From Pseudomonadota bacterium (lineage in GTDB: Bacteria > Pseudomonadota > Alphaproteobacteria > Rhizobiales > Xanthobacteraceae), in contig JAEXHR010000093.1 of the NCBI GenBank assembly GCA_023449855.1, positions 1 to 11,183 of the forward strand: DNA of 11,183 bases. Reading direction: 5' to 3'. Of this stretch, positions 1 through 6,480 are shown one piece after another. The position numbers and the translations under genes are program-made. Every line of letters begins with the position of its first letter. The first letter of the stretch is position 1. Below the pieces are notes generated by a model, which was given only the letters and a program-made list of their open reading frames with translations, made no database searches and was not told the origin of the DNA.

Positions 1-168
1 CCTCCAGCCACCCGAGTGCGAGGGGTACGTCTTCCCCCGCCCGCAGGCGCCGCATCCTGCTCCGCTCAAAGACGCCTCATGAGAACGCCCCTCGCGAACA
101 AGACGGGAGGGATATTGGCGATGATGGGAATTTTGTCAAGAACAAAAGTAGAACAAAGGATTTGGAGC
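1..168. other. Left-edge stretch without a confident gene
   Basis: No coding sequence is convincing here. On the minus strand an ATG at 55-53 opens an 18-codon frame that runs off the left edge; it has a purine-rich GGAG a few bases upstream and an in-frame stop before it. It could be the start of a divergent gene, but 18 codons cannot establish that. Positions 110-168 are comparatively AT-rich, as is common for intergenic DNA, but I see no clear -35/-10 or -24/-12 pair. Confidence 0.3.
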
Positions 169-277
169 CGTAGGATGGGTAGAGCGCAGCGAAACCCATG
201 CTGTCCGTCGGATGCGGCTAGCTCCGCCGATGGGTTTCGCTTCGGCGCTGTCGCGCCTGCGCTCTACCCATCCTACG
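169..277. repeat. REP-like composite palindrome, copy 1
   Basis: The outer arms 169-188 and 258-277 are perfect 20-bp inverted complements beginning CGTAGGATGGGTAGAGCG. Inside them, GCGAAACCCAT at 189-199 is the exact complement of ATGGGTTTCGC at 230-240. The element can fold as one long stem or as smaller hairpins (for example ATGGGT 175-180 with ACCCAT 194-199). A close relative lies at 9841-9945 and a structurally equivalent but sequence-diverged one at 2679-2767. Short intergenic palindromes of this kind are usually non-autonomous and mobilised in trans by REP-associated transposases; that origin is inferred here. It ends 87 bp before the DUF3830 gene. Confidence 0.85.
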
Positions 278-364
278 AAGGAGATATGCTCTGCCCTTGC
301 TTCTTCGCAGCGCACCTGCACACTGGCGCCATCGATCCACTTCCGACCCGCGAGACATGCCCGC

Positions 365-781
365 ATGAGCCAGCTCAAAGTCCATATCGGCGACTTCACC
401 TTCGACGCGAAATTCGAGGAGGCGGATGCGCCGTTGACTGTCGCCGCGTTCAAGAAGGCGATGCCGTTCGACAGCCAGGCGATCCATGTGCGCTGGAGCG
501 GCGAGGGCGTGTGGATGCCACTCGGCGATCTCGATTTCGGCGTCGGCTATGAGAACCACACCAGCTTTCCCGCGCCGGGCCACATGATCCTGTATCCCGG
601 TGGCATCAGCGAGACCGAGATTCTTCTCGCCTATAGCGGCGTGCATTTCGCCAGCAAGATGGGCCAGCTCGCCGGCAACCACTTCATCACCATCACCTCC
701 AATCTCGACAAGCTCAAGGAGATGGGCAAGACGGTGCTGTGGAAGGGTGCGCAGAAAGTCCGTATCGAGCTCGTCGGATGA
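365..781 (+). CDS. DUF3830 family protein (cyclophilin-like fold)
   Basis: This encodes 138 residues starting MSQLKVHIGDFTFDAKFEE, with motifs such as VRWSGEGVWMPLG, NHTSFPAPGHMILYPGG and GVHFASKMGQLAGNHF. These match my recollection of the DUF3830 family, small cytosolic proteins with a cyclophilin-like beta-barrel and no settled biochemical function. There is no signal peptide or membrane segment. The ATG at 365 is chosen because upstream in-frame codons lie inside the palindromic repeat and the resulting length fits the family; the ribosome-binding site is weak (GCGAGA about 8-13 nt upstream). The stop overlaps the puuE start in an ATGA junction, so the two are almost certainly co-translated. 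This suggests a role with allantoin or a related cyclic ureide, but that is inference from position. Confidence 0.82.
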   Translation: MSQLKVHIGDFTFDAKFEEADAPLTVAAFKKAMPFDSQAIHVRWSGEGVWMPLGDLDFGVGYENHTSFPAPGHMILYPGGISETEILLAYSGVHFASKMGQLAGNHFITITSNLDKLKEMGKTVLWKGAQKVRIELVG

Positions 782-1710
782 CGAGCGACTATCCGCGCGA
801 TCTGCGTGGCTATGGCCGCACGCCGCCCGATCCAAAATGGCCGGGCGGGGCGCGCGTGGCCGTGCAGTTCGTCGTCAATTTCGAGGAAGGCGGCGAGAAC
901 AACATCCTGCATGGCGACCGCGCCTCGGAAGCGTTCCTGTCCGACGTGCTGGGCGCGCAGCCATGGCCGGGACAGCGCCATGCCAATATCGAGAGCATGT
1001 TCGAATATGGCTCGCGCGCCGGCTTCTGGCGGCTGTTCCGGATATTCACCGAGCGCGGCCTGCCGACCACGGTGTTCGGCGTCGCCACCGCGCTCCAGCG
1101 CAATCCCGAGATCGTCGCCGCCATGCAAGAGGCGACATGGGATATCGCCAGCCACAGTCTCAAGTGGATCGAACACAAGGACATGTCCGAGCCCGAGGAG
1201 CGCCATGAGATTGCCGAGGCGATCCGCGTGCATACGGAGGCGACGGGAGCGCGGCCGACCGGCTGGTACACCGGCCGCAGTTCGATCAACACGCTGCGGC
1301 TTTTGATGGAGGCCGGCGGCTTCAGATATCTCAGCGACAGCTATGCCGACGATCTGCCGTACTGGGTCAAGGGACCAAGCGAGCCGCAGCTCATCATTCC
1401 CTATACGCTCGATGCCAATGACATGCGCTTCACCAATGCGCAGGGGTTCAGCAATGGCGAGCAGTTCTTCTCCTATCTGAAGGACGCCTTCGACGTACTC
1501 TATGCGGAAGGTGCGACATCGCCGAAGATGATGACGGTGGGCCTGCATTGCCGCCTCGTCGGCCGGCCCGGCCGCGCGGCATCGCTGATGCGCTTCCTCG
1601 ATTACATCACGAGCCATGACAAGGTCTGGGTGCCGACGCGGCTCGCGATCGCCGAGCACTGGCACGCCAATCTGAAACATCTCGCAGCGGATGCCCGCGC
1701 GATCGGCTGA
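778..1710 (+). CDS. puuE: Allantoinase PuuE (polysaccharide-deacetylase-like fold)
   Basis: The 310-residue protein belongs to the PuuE allantoinases, which hydrolyse S-allantoin to allantoate in the cytosol and are related to polysaccharide deacetylases rather than to the AllB amidohydrolases. Signature blocks are NFEEGGENN at residues 34-42, IASHSLKWIEHKD at 123-135, GWYTGR at 162-167, SDSYADDLPYWV at 186-197 and GLHCRLVGRPGRA at 255-267. The ATG at 778 overlaps the preceding stop (ATGA), which supports this start over an in-frame GTG at 739. Length is typical of the family. One oddity is SLKWIEH where I expect a GxRWIDY-like sequence, so narrow substrate specificity is less certain than family membership. 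The uraD-uraH fusion follows after 33 nt, probably in the same transcript. Confidence 0.9.
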   Translation: MTSDYPRDLRGYGRTPPDPKWPGGARVAVQFVVNFEEGGENNILHGDRASEAFLSDVLGAQPWPGQRHANIESMFEYGSRAGFWRLFRIFTERGLPTTVFGVATALQRNPEIVAAMQEATWDIASHSLKWIEHKDMSEPEERHEIAEAIRVHTEATGARPTGWYTGRSSINTLRLLMEAGGFRYLSDSYADDLPYWVKGPSEPQLIIPYTLDANDMRFTNAQGFSNGEQFFSYLKDAFDVLYAEGATSPKMMTVGLHCRLVGRPGRAASLMRFLDYITSHDKVWVPTRLAIAEHWHANLKHLAADARAIG

Positions 1711-1733
1711 TTTGGATAGAGGTTGATTTGGAC

Positions 1734-1738
1734 AGGGG
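1734..1738 (+). promoter_or_regulatory. Ribosome-binding site fixing the uraD-uraH start
   Basis: AGGGG lies 5 nt before the ATG at 1744. It supports that ATG over an in-frame TTG at 1723, which would add seven residues that do not look family-like. Confidence 0.55.
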
Positions 1739-1743
1739 CTGAC

Positions 1744-2631
1744 ATGACCGGGACCACGATCGACTATCTCAACTCATGCAGCCAGGATGAGTTCGTCGCG
1801 GCGCTTGCGAATGTGTTCGAATATTCGCCATGGATCGCCGAGGCGGCATTCTTCCAGCGGCCGTTCAGCGGCGTCTCCCGGCTGCATGCCATGATGTGTC
1901 AGGCGGTGGCCGTGGCGTCGCCCGCGCAGCGTCTGGCGCTGATCAAGGCGCATCCGGATCTGGCCGACAAGACCATGCGCGGCGACCAGCTCACCGCGGA
2001 ATCCAATGCCGAGCAGAACAGCGTCGGCCTCGACCGGCTGTCGGATGCGGAATACGACGCGTTCGAACAGGCGAATTCGGCCTATCGCAAGAAGTTCGAT
2101 TTCCCCTACATCGTCTGCGTTCGCCGTCACACCAAGGATTCCATCCTCGCCGATTTCGAGAAGCGGCTGCCGCACGATGCGAAGACGGAGATGGCGGCCT
2201 CGATCGGAGAAATCTGCAGGATCGCGGCGCTGCGGCTCGATCAGCTCGTGAAGGGCGACGATCCGCTCAAGGTGCATGGACGGCTCTCGACCCATGTGCT
2301 CGACACGCATGGCGGCAGGCCGGCGGAAGGGATTGCGGTGGAGCTGGTGGAATTGTCGCAGCTTGGCGCGAGCCGGGTGATCGCGCGCACCGTCACCAAT
2401 CACGATGGCCGCACCGAAATGCCGCTGATCGGCGGGCGGCCGGTGCCGATCGGGCGTTATGAACTGACTTTCAAGGTCGGCGCCTATTTTGCGGCGCGCA
2501 AGGTGCCGATGTCGGACCCGCCGTTTCTCGACGAAATCCCATTGCGGTTTTCGGTCTACGAGCCGGAAGGACATCTCCACGTGCCGCTGCTGGTGACGCC
2601 GTGGAGTTATGGGACGTATCGGGGGAGTTAG
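1744..2631 (+). CDS. uraD-uraH: Fused OHCU decarboxylase / 5-hydroxyisourate hydrolase
   Basis: A single 295-residue protein carries two consecutive urate-pathway enzymes. Residues about 5-170 are OHCU decarboxylase (UraD): HPDLADK at 70-76 holds the catalytic His70, SNAEQNSVGLD contains the expected Glu90, and ANSAYRKKFDFPYIVCVR at 110-127 is the family core. Residues about 178-295 are 5-hydroxyisourate hydrolase (UraH, transthyretin-like): LSTHVLDTHGGRPAEG has His184, HDGR has Arg223, HLHVPLL has His279, and the protein ends in the diagnostic YRGS. Together they convert 5-hydroxyisourate via OHCU to S-allantoin, the substrate of PuuE encoded just upstream. The decarboxylase-first order is the same as in plant allantoin synthase. 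No internal frameshift is visible and both active sites look intact. Confidence 0.94.
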   Translation: MTGTTIDYLNSCSQDEFVAALANVFEYSPWIAEAAFFQRPFSGVSRLHAMMCQAVAVASPAQRLALIKAHPDLADKTMRGDQLTAESNAEQNSVGLDRLSDAEYDAFEQANSAYRKKFDFPYIVCVRRHTKDSILADFEKRLPHDAKTEMAASIGEICRIAALRLDQLVKGDDPLKVHGRLSTHVLDTHGGRPAEGIAVELVELSQLGASRVIARTVTNHDGRTEMPLIGGRPVPIGRYELTFKVGAYFAARKVPMSDPPFLDEIPLRFSVYEPEGHLHVPLLVTPWSYGTYRGS

Positions 2632-2635
2632 TTGC

Positions 2636-2659
2636 CTTCTCCCCGCTTGCGGGGAGAAG
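2636..2659. terminator. Perfect hairpin between convergent genes, likely bidirectional terminator
   Basis: CTTCTCCCCGC (2636-2646) and GCGGGGAGAAG (2649-2659) are exact inverted complements separated by two bases, so the real loop probably opens to four or more. It starts 5 nt after the uraD-uraH stop, between that gene and the convergent permease gene. No long T tract follows on either strand, so termination could instead be Rho-assisted, or this could be another dispersed palindromic repeat. Confidence 0.6.
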
Positions 2660-2678
2660 TGAGAAGAAGCAAGTGGCC

Positions 2679-2767
2679 GTAGGGCGGATTAGCGTAGCGT
2701 AATCCGCCGGCCGAGTTCATGGCGGAGACTCCACGGCGGATTACGCCTTCGGCTAATCCGCCCTACG
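2679..2767. repeat. REP-like composite palindrome, diverged subfamily
   Basis: The outer arms CGTAGGGCGGATTAGC (2679-2694) and GCTAATCCGCCCTACG (2752-2767) are perfect complements, and the inner GCGTAATCCGCC (2697-2708) complements GGCGGATTACGC (2735-2746). It can also fold as two side-by-side hairpins, GGCGGATTA/TAATCCGCC at 2683-2708 and again at 2735-2762. The architecture matches the repeats at 169-277 and 9841-9945, but stem sequences differ with both strands of each stem changed together. It fills most of the gap between convergent uraD-uraH and the permease. Confidence 0.85.
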
Positions 2768-2782
2768 TATGCCGCGTAGGCC

Positions 2783-4189
2783 TCAATGCGTCGCTGCGGC
2801 CGCGGTGCCCGCGGCTTCGGCCTCCGCCTTCTCCTTGCTTCCCAGCCCGTTGAAGAACGCATTCAGCACCACCGCCACCAGCGCCGACAGCAGGATGCCG
2901 GACTCCAGCAGCGGATGCAGGTCGTGGGGCAGGGCCTTGAAGAAATTCGGCGCCACCAGCGGGATCATGCCGAAGCCGACCGAGATGGCGACGATGAAGA
3001 GATTGTAGGTGTTGGTCTTGAAATCCACCGCCGTGAGAATGCGCGCGCCGGTGGCTGCCACCATGCCGAACATCACGAGGCCGGCGCCGCCCAGCACCAC
3101 CAGCGGCACGGCTTCCACCAAGGCCGCCATCTTCGGCAACAGGCCGAGCAGCAGCATGATGACGCCGCCGGCCACCGTGACCCAGCGCGAGCGCACGCCG
3201 GTGACGCCGACAAGGCCGACATTCTGCGAGAACGACGTATAGGGGAAGGTGTTGAAAATGCCGCCGACCAGGGTGCCGACGCCATCGGCGCGCAGGCCCT
3301 TGGTCAGGTCGTCGCGCTCGACCTTCTTGCCGGTGAGTTCGCCGAGCGCGAGGAACATGCCGAGGGATTCGATCATGACCACCACCATCACGATGCACAT
3401 GGTGACGATGGGCACGAGATGAAATTGCGGCATGCCGAAATGAAACGGCAGTACGATGTCGCCCCACGGGGCTGCAGCCACCTTCTCGAAATGCATGACG
3501 CCGAGGACGCTGGCGAGAACGGCGCCGGCGACGATTCCGAGCAGCACCGAGACATTGGCGAGAAAACCGGTGCCCCACTTGATCAGCGCGAGGATCACCA
3601 GCAACACGAACAGCGCGATGCCGAGGCCTTGCAACTGGCCATAAGCGGGATTGGGGAAGGCGCCGGGGACGCCGTCGACCACCCTGGTCAGGGTCGGTAG
3701 TCCGCCGCCCGCCCAGTTGATGCCGACCCGCATCAGCGAGATGCCGATCACCATGATGATGGTGCCGGTGACCACGGGCGGAAACAGCGGCAGCAGCCGG
3801 CTGATGAAAGGCGCGACGATGATGCCGAAGATTCCGGCAGCGATGACCGAACCATAGATGCCCAGCAGGCCGATTTCCGGCGCCGCCGCCATGGACAGCA
3901 TGGGGCCGACCGAGGCGAAGGTGACGCCCATCATCACGGGCAGGCGGATGCCGACCCCGGGAAAACCGAGACATTGCACCAGCGTGGCGATGCCGCAGGC
4001 GAACAGGTCGGCCGAGATCAGAAAGGCGACATCCTGCGGCGGCAGCTTCAGCGCGCGGCCGATGATGAGGGGAACGGCGACGGCGCCGGCGTACATCACC
4101 AGCACATGCTGCAGGCCGAGCGCGACAAGGCGCGGGGCCGGCAGGACTTCATCGACGGGATGGACGCCGGGATGGGTGGTGGTCGTCAT
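2783..4189 (-). CDS. NCS2 (NAT) family urate/xanthine permease
   Basis: The 468-residue, very hydrophobic protein is a nucleobase:cation symporter-2 (NAT/NCS2) inner-membrane carrier, a family expected to have 14 membrane segments. The hallmark QH pair is at 27-28 (GLQHVLVMYAG), the substrate-site glutamate is Glu274 (IESLGMFLALGELTGKK), and the NAT signature QNVGLVGVTGVRSR is at 322-335. The ESxGMFLALGE form resembles bacterial urate permeases such as PucJ/PucK more than uracil permeases, and the locus supports urate as substrate; xanthine cannot be excluded. AGGGGG about 6 nt before the ATG supports the start. The gene diverges from urate oxidase and has its own sigma-54-like promoter. The C-terminal tail is Ala/Glu-rich. 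Confidence 0.92.
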   Translation of the reverse strand: MTTTTHPGVHPVDEVLPAPRLVALGLQHVLVMYAGAVAVPLIIGRALKLPPQDVAFLISADLFACGIATLVQCLGFPGVGIRLPVMMGVTFASVGPMLSMAAAPEIGLLGIYGSVIAAGIFGIIVAPFISRLLPLFPPVVTGTIIMVIGISLMRVGINWAGGGLPTLTRVVDGVPGAFPNPAYGQLQGLGIALFVLLVILALIKWGTGFLANVSVLLGIVAGAVLASVLGVMHFEKVAAAPWGDIVLPFHFGMPQFHLVPIVTMCIVMVVVMIESLGMFLALGELTGKKVERDDLTKGLRADGVGTLVGGIFNTFPYTSFSQNVGLVGVTGVRSRWVTVAGGVIMLLLGLLPKMAALVEAVPLVVLGGAGLVMFGMVAATGARILTAVDFKTNTYNLFIVAISVGFGMIPLVAPNFFKALPHDLHPLLESGILLSALVAVVLNAFFNGLGSKEKAEAEAAGTAAAATH

Positions 4190-4242
4190 GGATCTGCCCC
4201 CTTGCTTACGTCATGAAAAACGATGGCATTATGGTCGTCAGA

Positions 4243-4258
4243 TACAAACGGCGTGCCA
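4243..4258 (-). promoter_or_regulatory. Candidate sigma-54 promoter for the permease gene
   Basis: Read on the minus strand, TGGCACG (4258-4252), four bases, then TTGTA (4247-4243) gives the sigma-54 layout: GG, ten bases, then the -12 dinucleotide. The -24 half is a perfect consensus; the -12 half is GT instead of GC, which usually weakens activity. The predicted RNA start is near 4232, leaving a leader of about 40 nt before the permease ATG. Confidence 0.5.
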
Positions 4259-4275
4259 GAGCCAGGATTGGCACG
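4252..4275. promoter_or_regulatory. Inverted repeat CGTGCCA-N10-TGGCACG
   Basis: CGTGCCA (4252-4258) and TGGCACG (4269-4275) are perfect 7-bp inverted complements ten bases apart. The left arm is the -24 element of the minus-strand promoter. The right arm is the first of three GGCACG-type repeats reading toward urate oxidase. Relative to the predicted urate oxidase RNA start near 4335 it lies at about -60 to -83, a position where an activator could bind. It does not match an NtrC or NifA consensus that I know. Confidence 0.4.
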
Positions 4276-4319
4276 AAAGGACTGGCACGAAAGGCTCGGC
4301 TTGACCGGCGGCACGAAGG
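4270..4319 (+). repeat. Three direct repeats of GGCACGAAAGG
   Basis: GGCACGAAAGG occurs at 4270-4280 and 4284-4294, and as GGCACGAAGG (one A shorter) at 4310-4319. Only the third is followed at the right distance by TTGC, making it a full sigma-54 promoter. The first two are -24-like boxes without a -12 partner. They may be decoy or duplicated promoter halves, or binding sites for a regulator. Confidence 0.6.
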
Positions 4320-4324
4320 TTGCT
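4309..4324 (+). promoter_or_regulatory. Sigma-54 (-24/-12) promoter for the urate oxidase operon
   Basis: CGGCACG-AAGG-TTGCT matches the sigma-54 consensus TGGCACG-N4-TTGCW at all positions but the first, with exactly ten bases between GG (4310-4311) and GC (4322-4323). The predicted RNA start is about 12 nt further, near 4335, leaving a leader of about 58 nt before the GTG at 4393. Sigma-54 promoters need an enhancer-binding activator such as NtrC, which fits use of urate as a nitrogen source; the activator's identity is not shown by the sequence. Confidence 0.75.
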
Positions 4325-4380
4325 CGAAATAACCTGCCGGAACCCGCGGCGGCCGGATATTCCGGATCGCCGGTCAGCAA

Positions 4381-4386
4381 CGGAGG
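4381..4386 (+). promoter_or_regulatory. Ribosome-binding site fixing the urate oxidase GTG start
   Basis: CGGAGG lies 6 nt before GTG at 4393. It supports the GTG, which places the catalytic-lysine motif NRYGKGRVR at the expected distance from the N-terminus. Confidence 0.75.
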
Positions 4387-4392
4387 TCGTTC

Positions 4393-5232
4393 GTGCCGCT
4401 CATCGCAAACCGCTATGGCAAGGGCCGTGTCCGCATCATGCGGGTGCATCGGGACGGTGACAAGCAGGATGTCAGCCAGCTCAGCCTCAAGGTGATGCTG
4501 GAGGGCGACTTCGGCCGCGCCTATACGGACGCCGACAACTCCACTTCGACCTCCACGGATACCATCAAGAACATCGTCAATGTGACGGCGCGGGAGAACA
4601 CGGCCCTGCAGACCGAGCCGTTCTGCCAGGTGCTGGCCAGGCGCTATCTCGATCTCTATCCGCAGGCGGTGTCGGTGACCATCACCGCGCATGAGACCAA
4701 ATGGAGCCGGCTGTCCATCGATGGCGTGCCGCATCCGCACAGCTTTGTGCGCGACGATAACGGCAAGCCGTTCGTCGAGCTGCATGCGACCCGCGACGGC
4801 ATGACGATGAGTTCGGGACTCGACAATTTCGTGTTCATGAAATCCACCCAGTCGGGCTGGGAGAACTATTACACCGACAAATATTCGACCATTCAGCCGA
4901 CCGACGACCGCATCTGCGCGACATCGATGGTGGCCTCATGGACGTGGTCGGGTACGCCGGCGGACTATGCCGCGACCAATGCGAAGATTCTGGAGACACT
5001 GTTGCGCGAATTCGCGACGACCTATAGTCCGAGCGTCCAGAACAGCCTGTATCGTATGGGCGAGAAGGCGCTGGCTGCAGTGCCGGAGATTTCCGAGATC
5101 AGCATGGCCTGCCCGAACCTGCATTTCATCCTGATGAATCTGTCCGCCTTCGGGCTCGACAACCATAACGACGTGTTCCTGCCGACCGAGGAGCCGCACG
5201 GCCAGATCGAATGCACGGTGGGGCGCGGCTAG
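4393..5232 (+). CDS. pucL: Factor-independent urate oxidase (uricase)
   Basis: The 279-residue enzyme oxidises urate to 5-hydroxyisourate with O2, without metal or cofactor, releasing H2O2. Expected active-site positions are present: Lys10 in NRYGKGRVR, Thr55-Asp56 in STDTIKN, Arg173 in DDRICATS, Gln216 in SPSVQNSLY, and Asn242/His244 in CPNLHF. The C-terminus reads PHGQIECTVGRG, as in other uricases, but without a peroxisomal signal, as expected in bacteria. Length is close to the family norm of about 290-300. The GTG start has a strong ribosome-binding site and the gene is first behind a sigma-54 promoter. Its TAG shares a base with the GTG of the next gene, implying an operon. The uraD-uraH product acts on its unstable product. 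Confidence 0.95.
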   Translation: MPLIANRYGKGRVRIMRVHRDGDKQDVSQLSLKVMLEGDFGRAYTDADNSTSTSTDTIKNIVNVTARENTALQTEPFCQVLARRYLDLYPQAVSVTITAHETKWSRLSIDGVPHPHSFVRDDNGKPFVELHATRDGMTMSSGLDNFVFMKSTQSGWENYYTDKYSTIQPTDDRICATSMVASWTWSGTPADYAATNAKILETLLREFATTYSPSVQNSLYRMGEKALAAVPEISEISMACPNLHFILMNLSAFGLDNHNDVFLPTEEPHGQIECTVGRG

Positions 5233-6476
5233 TGCAGGCGAAGCAACCAGGACTCGGCGAGGAGATCGTCAGGCGCATCGACGAACTCGCCGCGCTCTCC
5301 GAGACGCCGGACAATCTCACGCGCGTGTTCCTGTCGAAGGAGCACCGAGCGGCGGCGGAGCTGCTGGTCGGCTGGATGCAGCAGGCGGGGATGCTGGCGC
5401 GTGTCGATGCCATCGGCAATGTCTGCGGACGTTACGAGGGCACCACGCCCGGCGCGCCGTGCCTGATGCTCGGCTCGCATTACGACACGGTGCGCGATGC
5501 CGGCAAATGGGACGGACCGCTCGGCGTCATCACGGCCATCGCCTGCGTCGGCGATCTCAACGGCCGCGGCATCAGGCTGCCCTTCGCCGTCGAGATTGTC
5601 GCCTTTGCGGATGAGGAGGGCACGCGCTTCGCCTCGACCCTGCTGGGCAGCCGGGCGGTTGCCGGCACCTTCGTGGAAAGTGCATTGGCCAGCCGCGACC
5701 GCGACGGCATCGCCATGCGCGAAGCGATGGAGCGCTTCGGCCTCGATCCCGATCATATCGGCGCCGCCGCGCGGGCGCCGGCCGAATTGCTGGCCTATCT
5801 CGAACTGCATATCGAACAGGGGCCGGTGCTGGAGGCGCAGGATCTGCCGGTGGGCGTCGTCACCGCCATCGCAGGCGCGACGCGGCTCGCGGTGGAACTG
5901 CACGGCATGGCAGGCCATGCCGGCACCGTGCCGATGCCGATGCGGCGCGACGCACTGACGGGGGCGGCGGAGTGCATCCTTGCAGTGGAGGAATTCTGCC
6001 GCTCCGATCGCGGCGGACTGGTCGGCACCGTCGGCTATATCAATGCGATGCCGGGGGCGACCAATGTCATTCCGGGTCTGGTGTCCTTCACGCTCGATAT
6101 TCGCGCGCCGAAGGACAGCTATCGCAAGATGGCGGTGACGGATATCGTGCGCGAGATCGAGACGATCGCGAAGCAGCGCCAGCTCGATCTGCAGATCAAC
6201 GTCACTCACGAGAACCGCACCGCGCCCTGTGCATCCTGGCTGCAAAACCAGATGGGTGCGGCGATCGCGGCGGAAGGCCATCGCGTCTTCGAATTGCCGA
6301 GCGGCGCGGGACATGACGGCATGGCCATGATCGACATCGCCGACATCGCGATGCTATTCGTGCGCTGCCGCGGCGGCATCAGTCACAATCCGGCGGAGCA
6401 TGTCGAGACCGCCGATGTCGAAGCGGGCGCGCGCGTTTTGTTGCGCGTGATCGAGAATTTCAAACCGAAAGCATAA
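5232..6476 (+). CDS. allC: Allantoate amidohydrolase (M20 family, AllC-like)
   Basis: This encodes 414 residues of the M20 carbamoylase/allantoate amidohydrolase family, cytosolic dimeric metalloenzymes. Metal-ligand motifs are all present: GSHYDTV (His83), GKWDGPLGV (Asp94), FADEEGTRF (Glu128/129), ELHIEQG (His193) and GISHNPAEH (His385). The dimerisation-domain block NAMPGATNVIPG...LDIR (Asn278, Arg291) supplies the expected carboxylate-binding residues. The family also includes N-carbamoyl-amino-acid hydrolases and beta-ureidopropionase, so allantoate as substrate rests largely on the urate locus. The GTG at 5232 overlaps the uricase TAG by one base and has GGTGGGG about 8 nt upstream; an ATG at 5211 would add seven residues and is the alternative start. 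The aldolase-like gene follows after 4 nt. Confidence 0.88.
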   Translation: MQAKQPGLGEEIVRRIDELAALSETPDNLTRVFLSKEHRAAAELLVGWMQQAGMLARVDAIGNVCGRYEGTTPGAPCLMLGSHYDTVRDAGKWDGPLGVITAIACVGDLNGRGIRLPFAVEIVAFADEEGTRFASTLLGSRAVAGTFVESALASRDRDGIAMREAMERFGLDPDHIGAAARAPAELLAYLELHIEQGPVLEAQDLPVGVVTAIAGATRLAVELHGMAGHAGTVPMPMRRDALTGAAECILAVEEFCRSDRGGLVGTVGYINAMPGATNVIPGLVSFTLDIRAPKDSYRKMAVTDIVREIETIAKQRQLDLQINVTHENRTAPCASWLQNQMGAAIAAEGHRVFELPSGAGHDGMAMIDIADIAMLFVRCRGGISHNPAEHVETADVEAGARVLLRVIENFKPKA

Positions 6477-6480
6477 TCCC

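Noticed and set aside
1..55. Minus-strand start of a possible divergent gene (ATG at 55-53, 18 codons to the edge)
   Set aside because: Too short to identify or to tell from chance, though a GGAG lies nearby.
169..277. Palindromes considered as a CRISPR array or a tRNA gene
   Set aside because: There are no regularly spaced short repeats with spacers and no cloverleaf features; the three copies are kilobases apart.
286..552. ATG at 286 just after AAGGAG (278-283), opening an 88-codon frame with a Cys-rich start
   Set aside because: Only 2 nt separate the AAGGAG from the ATG, too close for initiation. Most of the frame overlaps the DUF3830 gene out of phase and looks Arg-rich, as shadow frames in GC-rich DNA do.
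631..1680. Long minus-strand open frame (349 codons) opposite puuE
   Set aside because: It lies antisense to a clear allantoinase gene, has His/Arg/Ala-rich low-information sequence and no family motif.
2763..3974. 403-codon minus-strand frame overlapping the permease
   Set aside because: It is an alternate frame of the permease gene; the correct frame has all NCS2 motifs.
5229..6314. 361-codon minus-strand frame opposite allC
   Set aside because: Antisense shadow with no recognisable motif, opposite an intact M20 enzyme.
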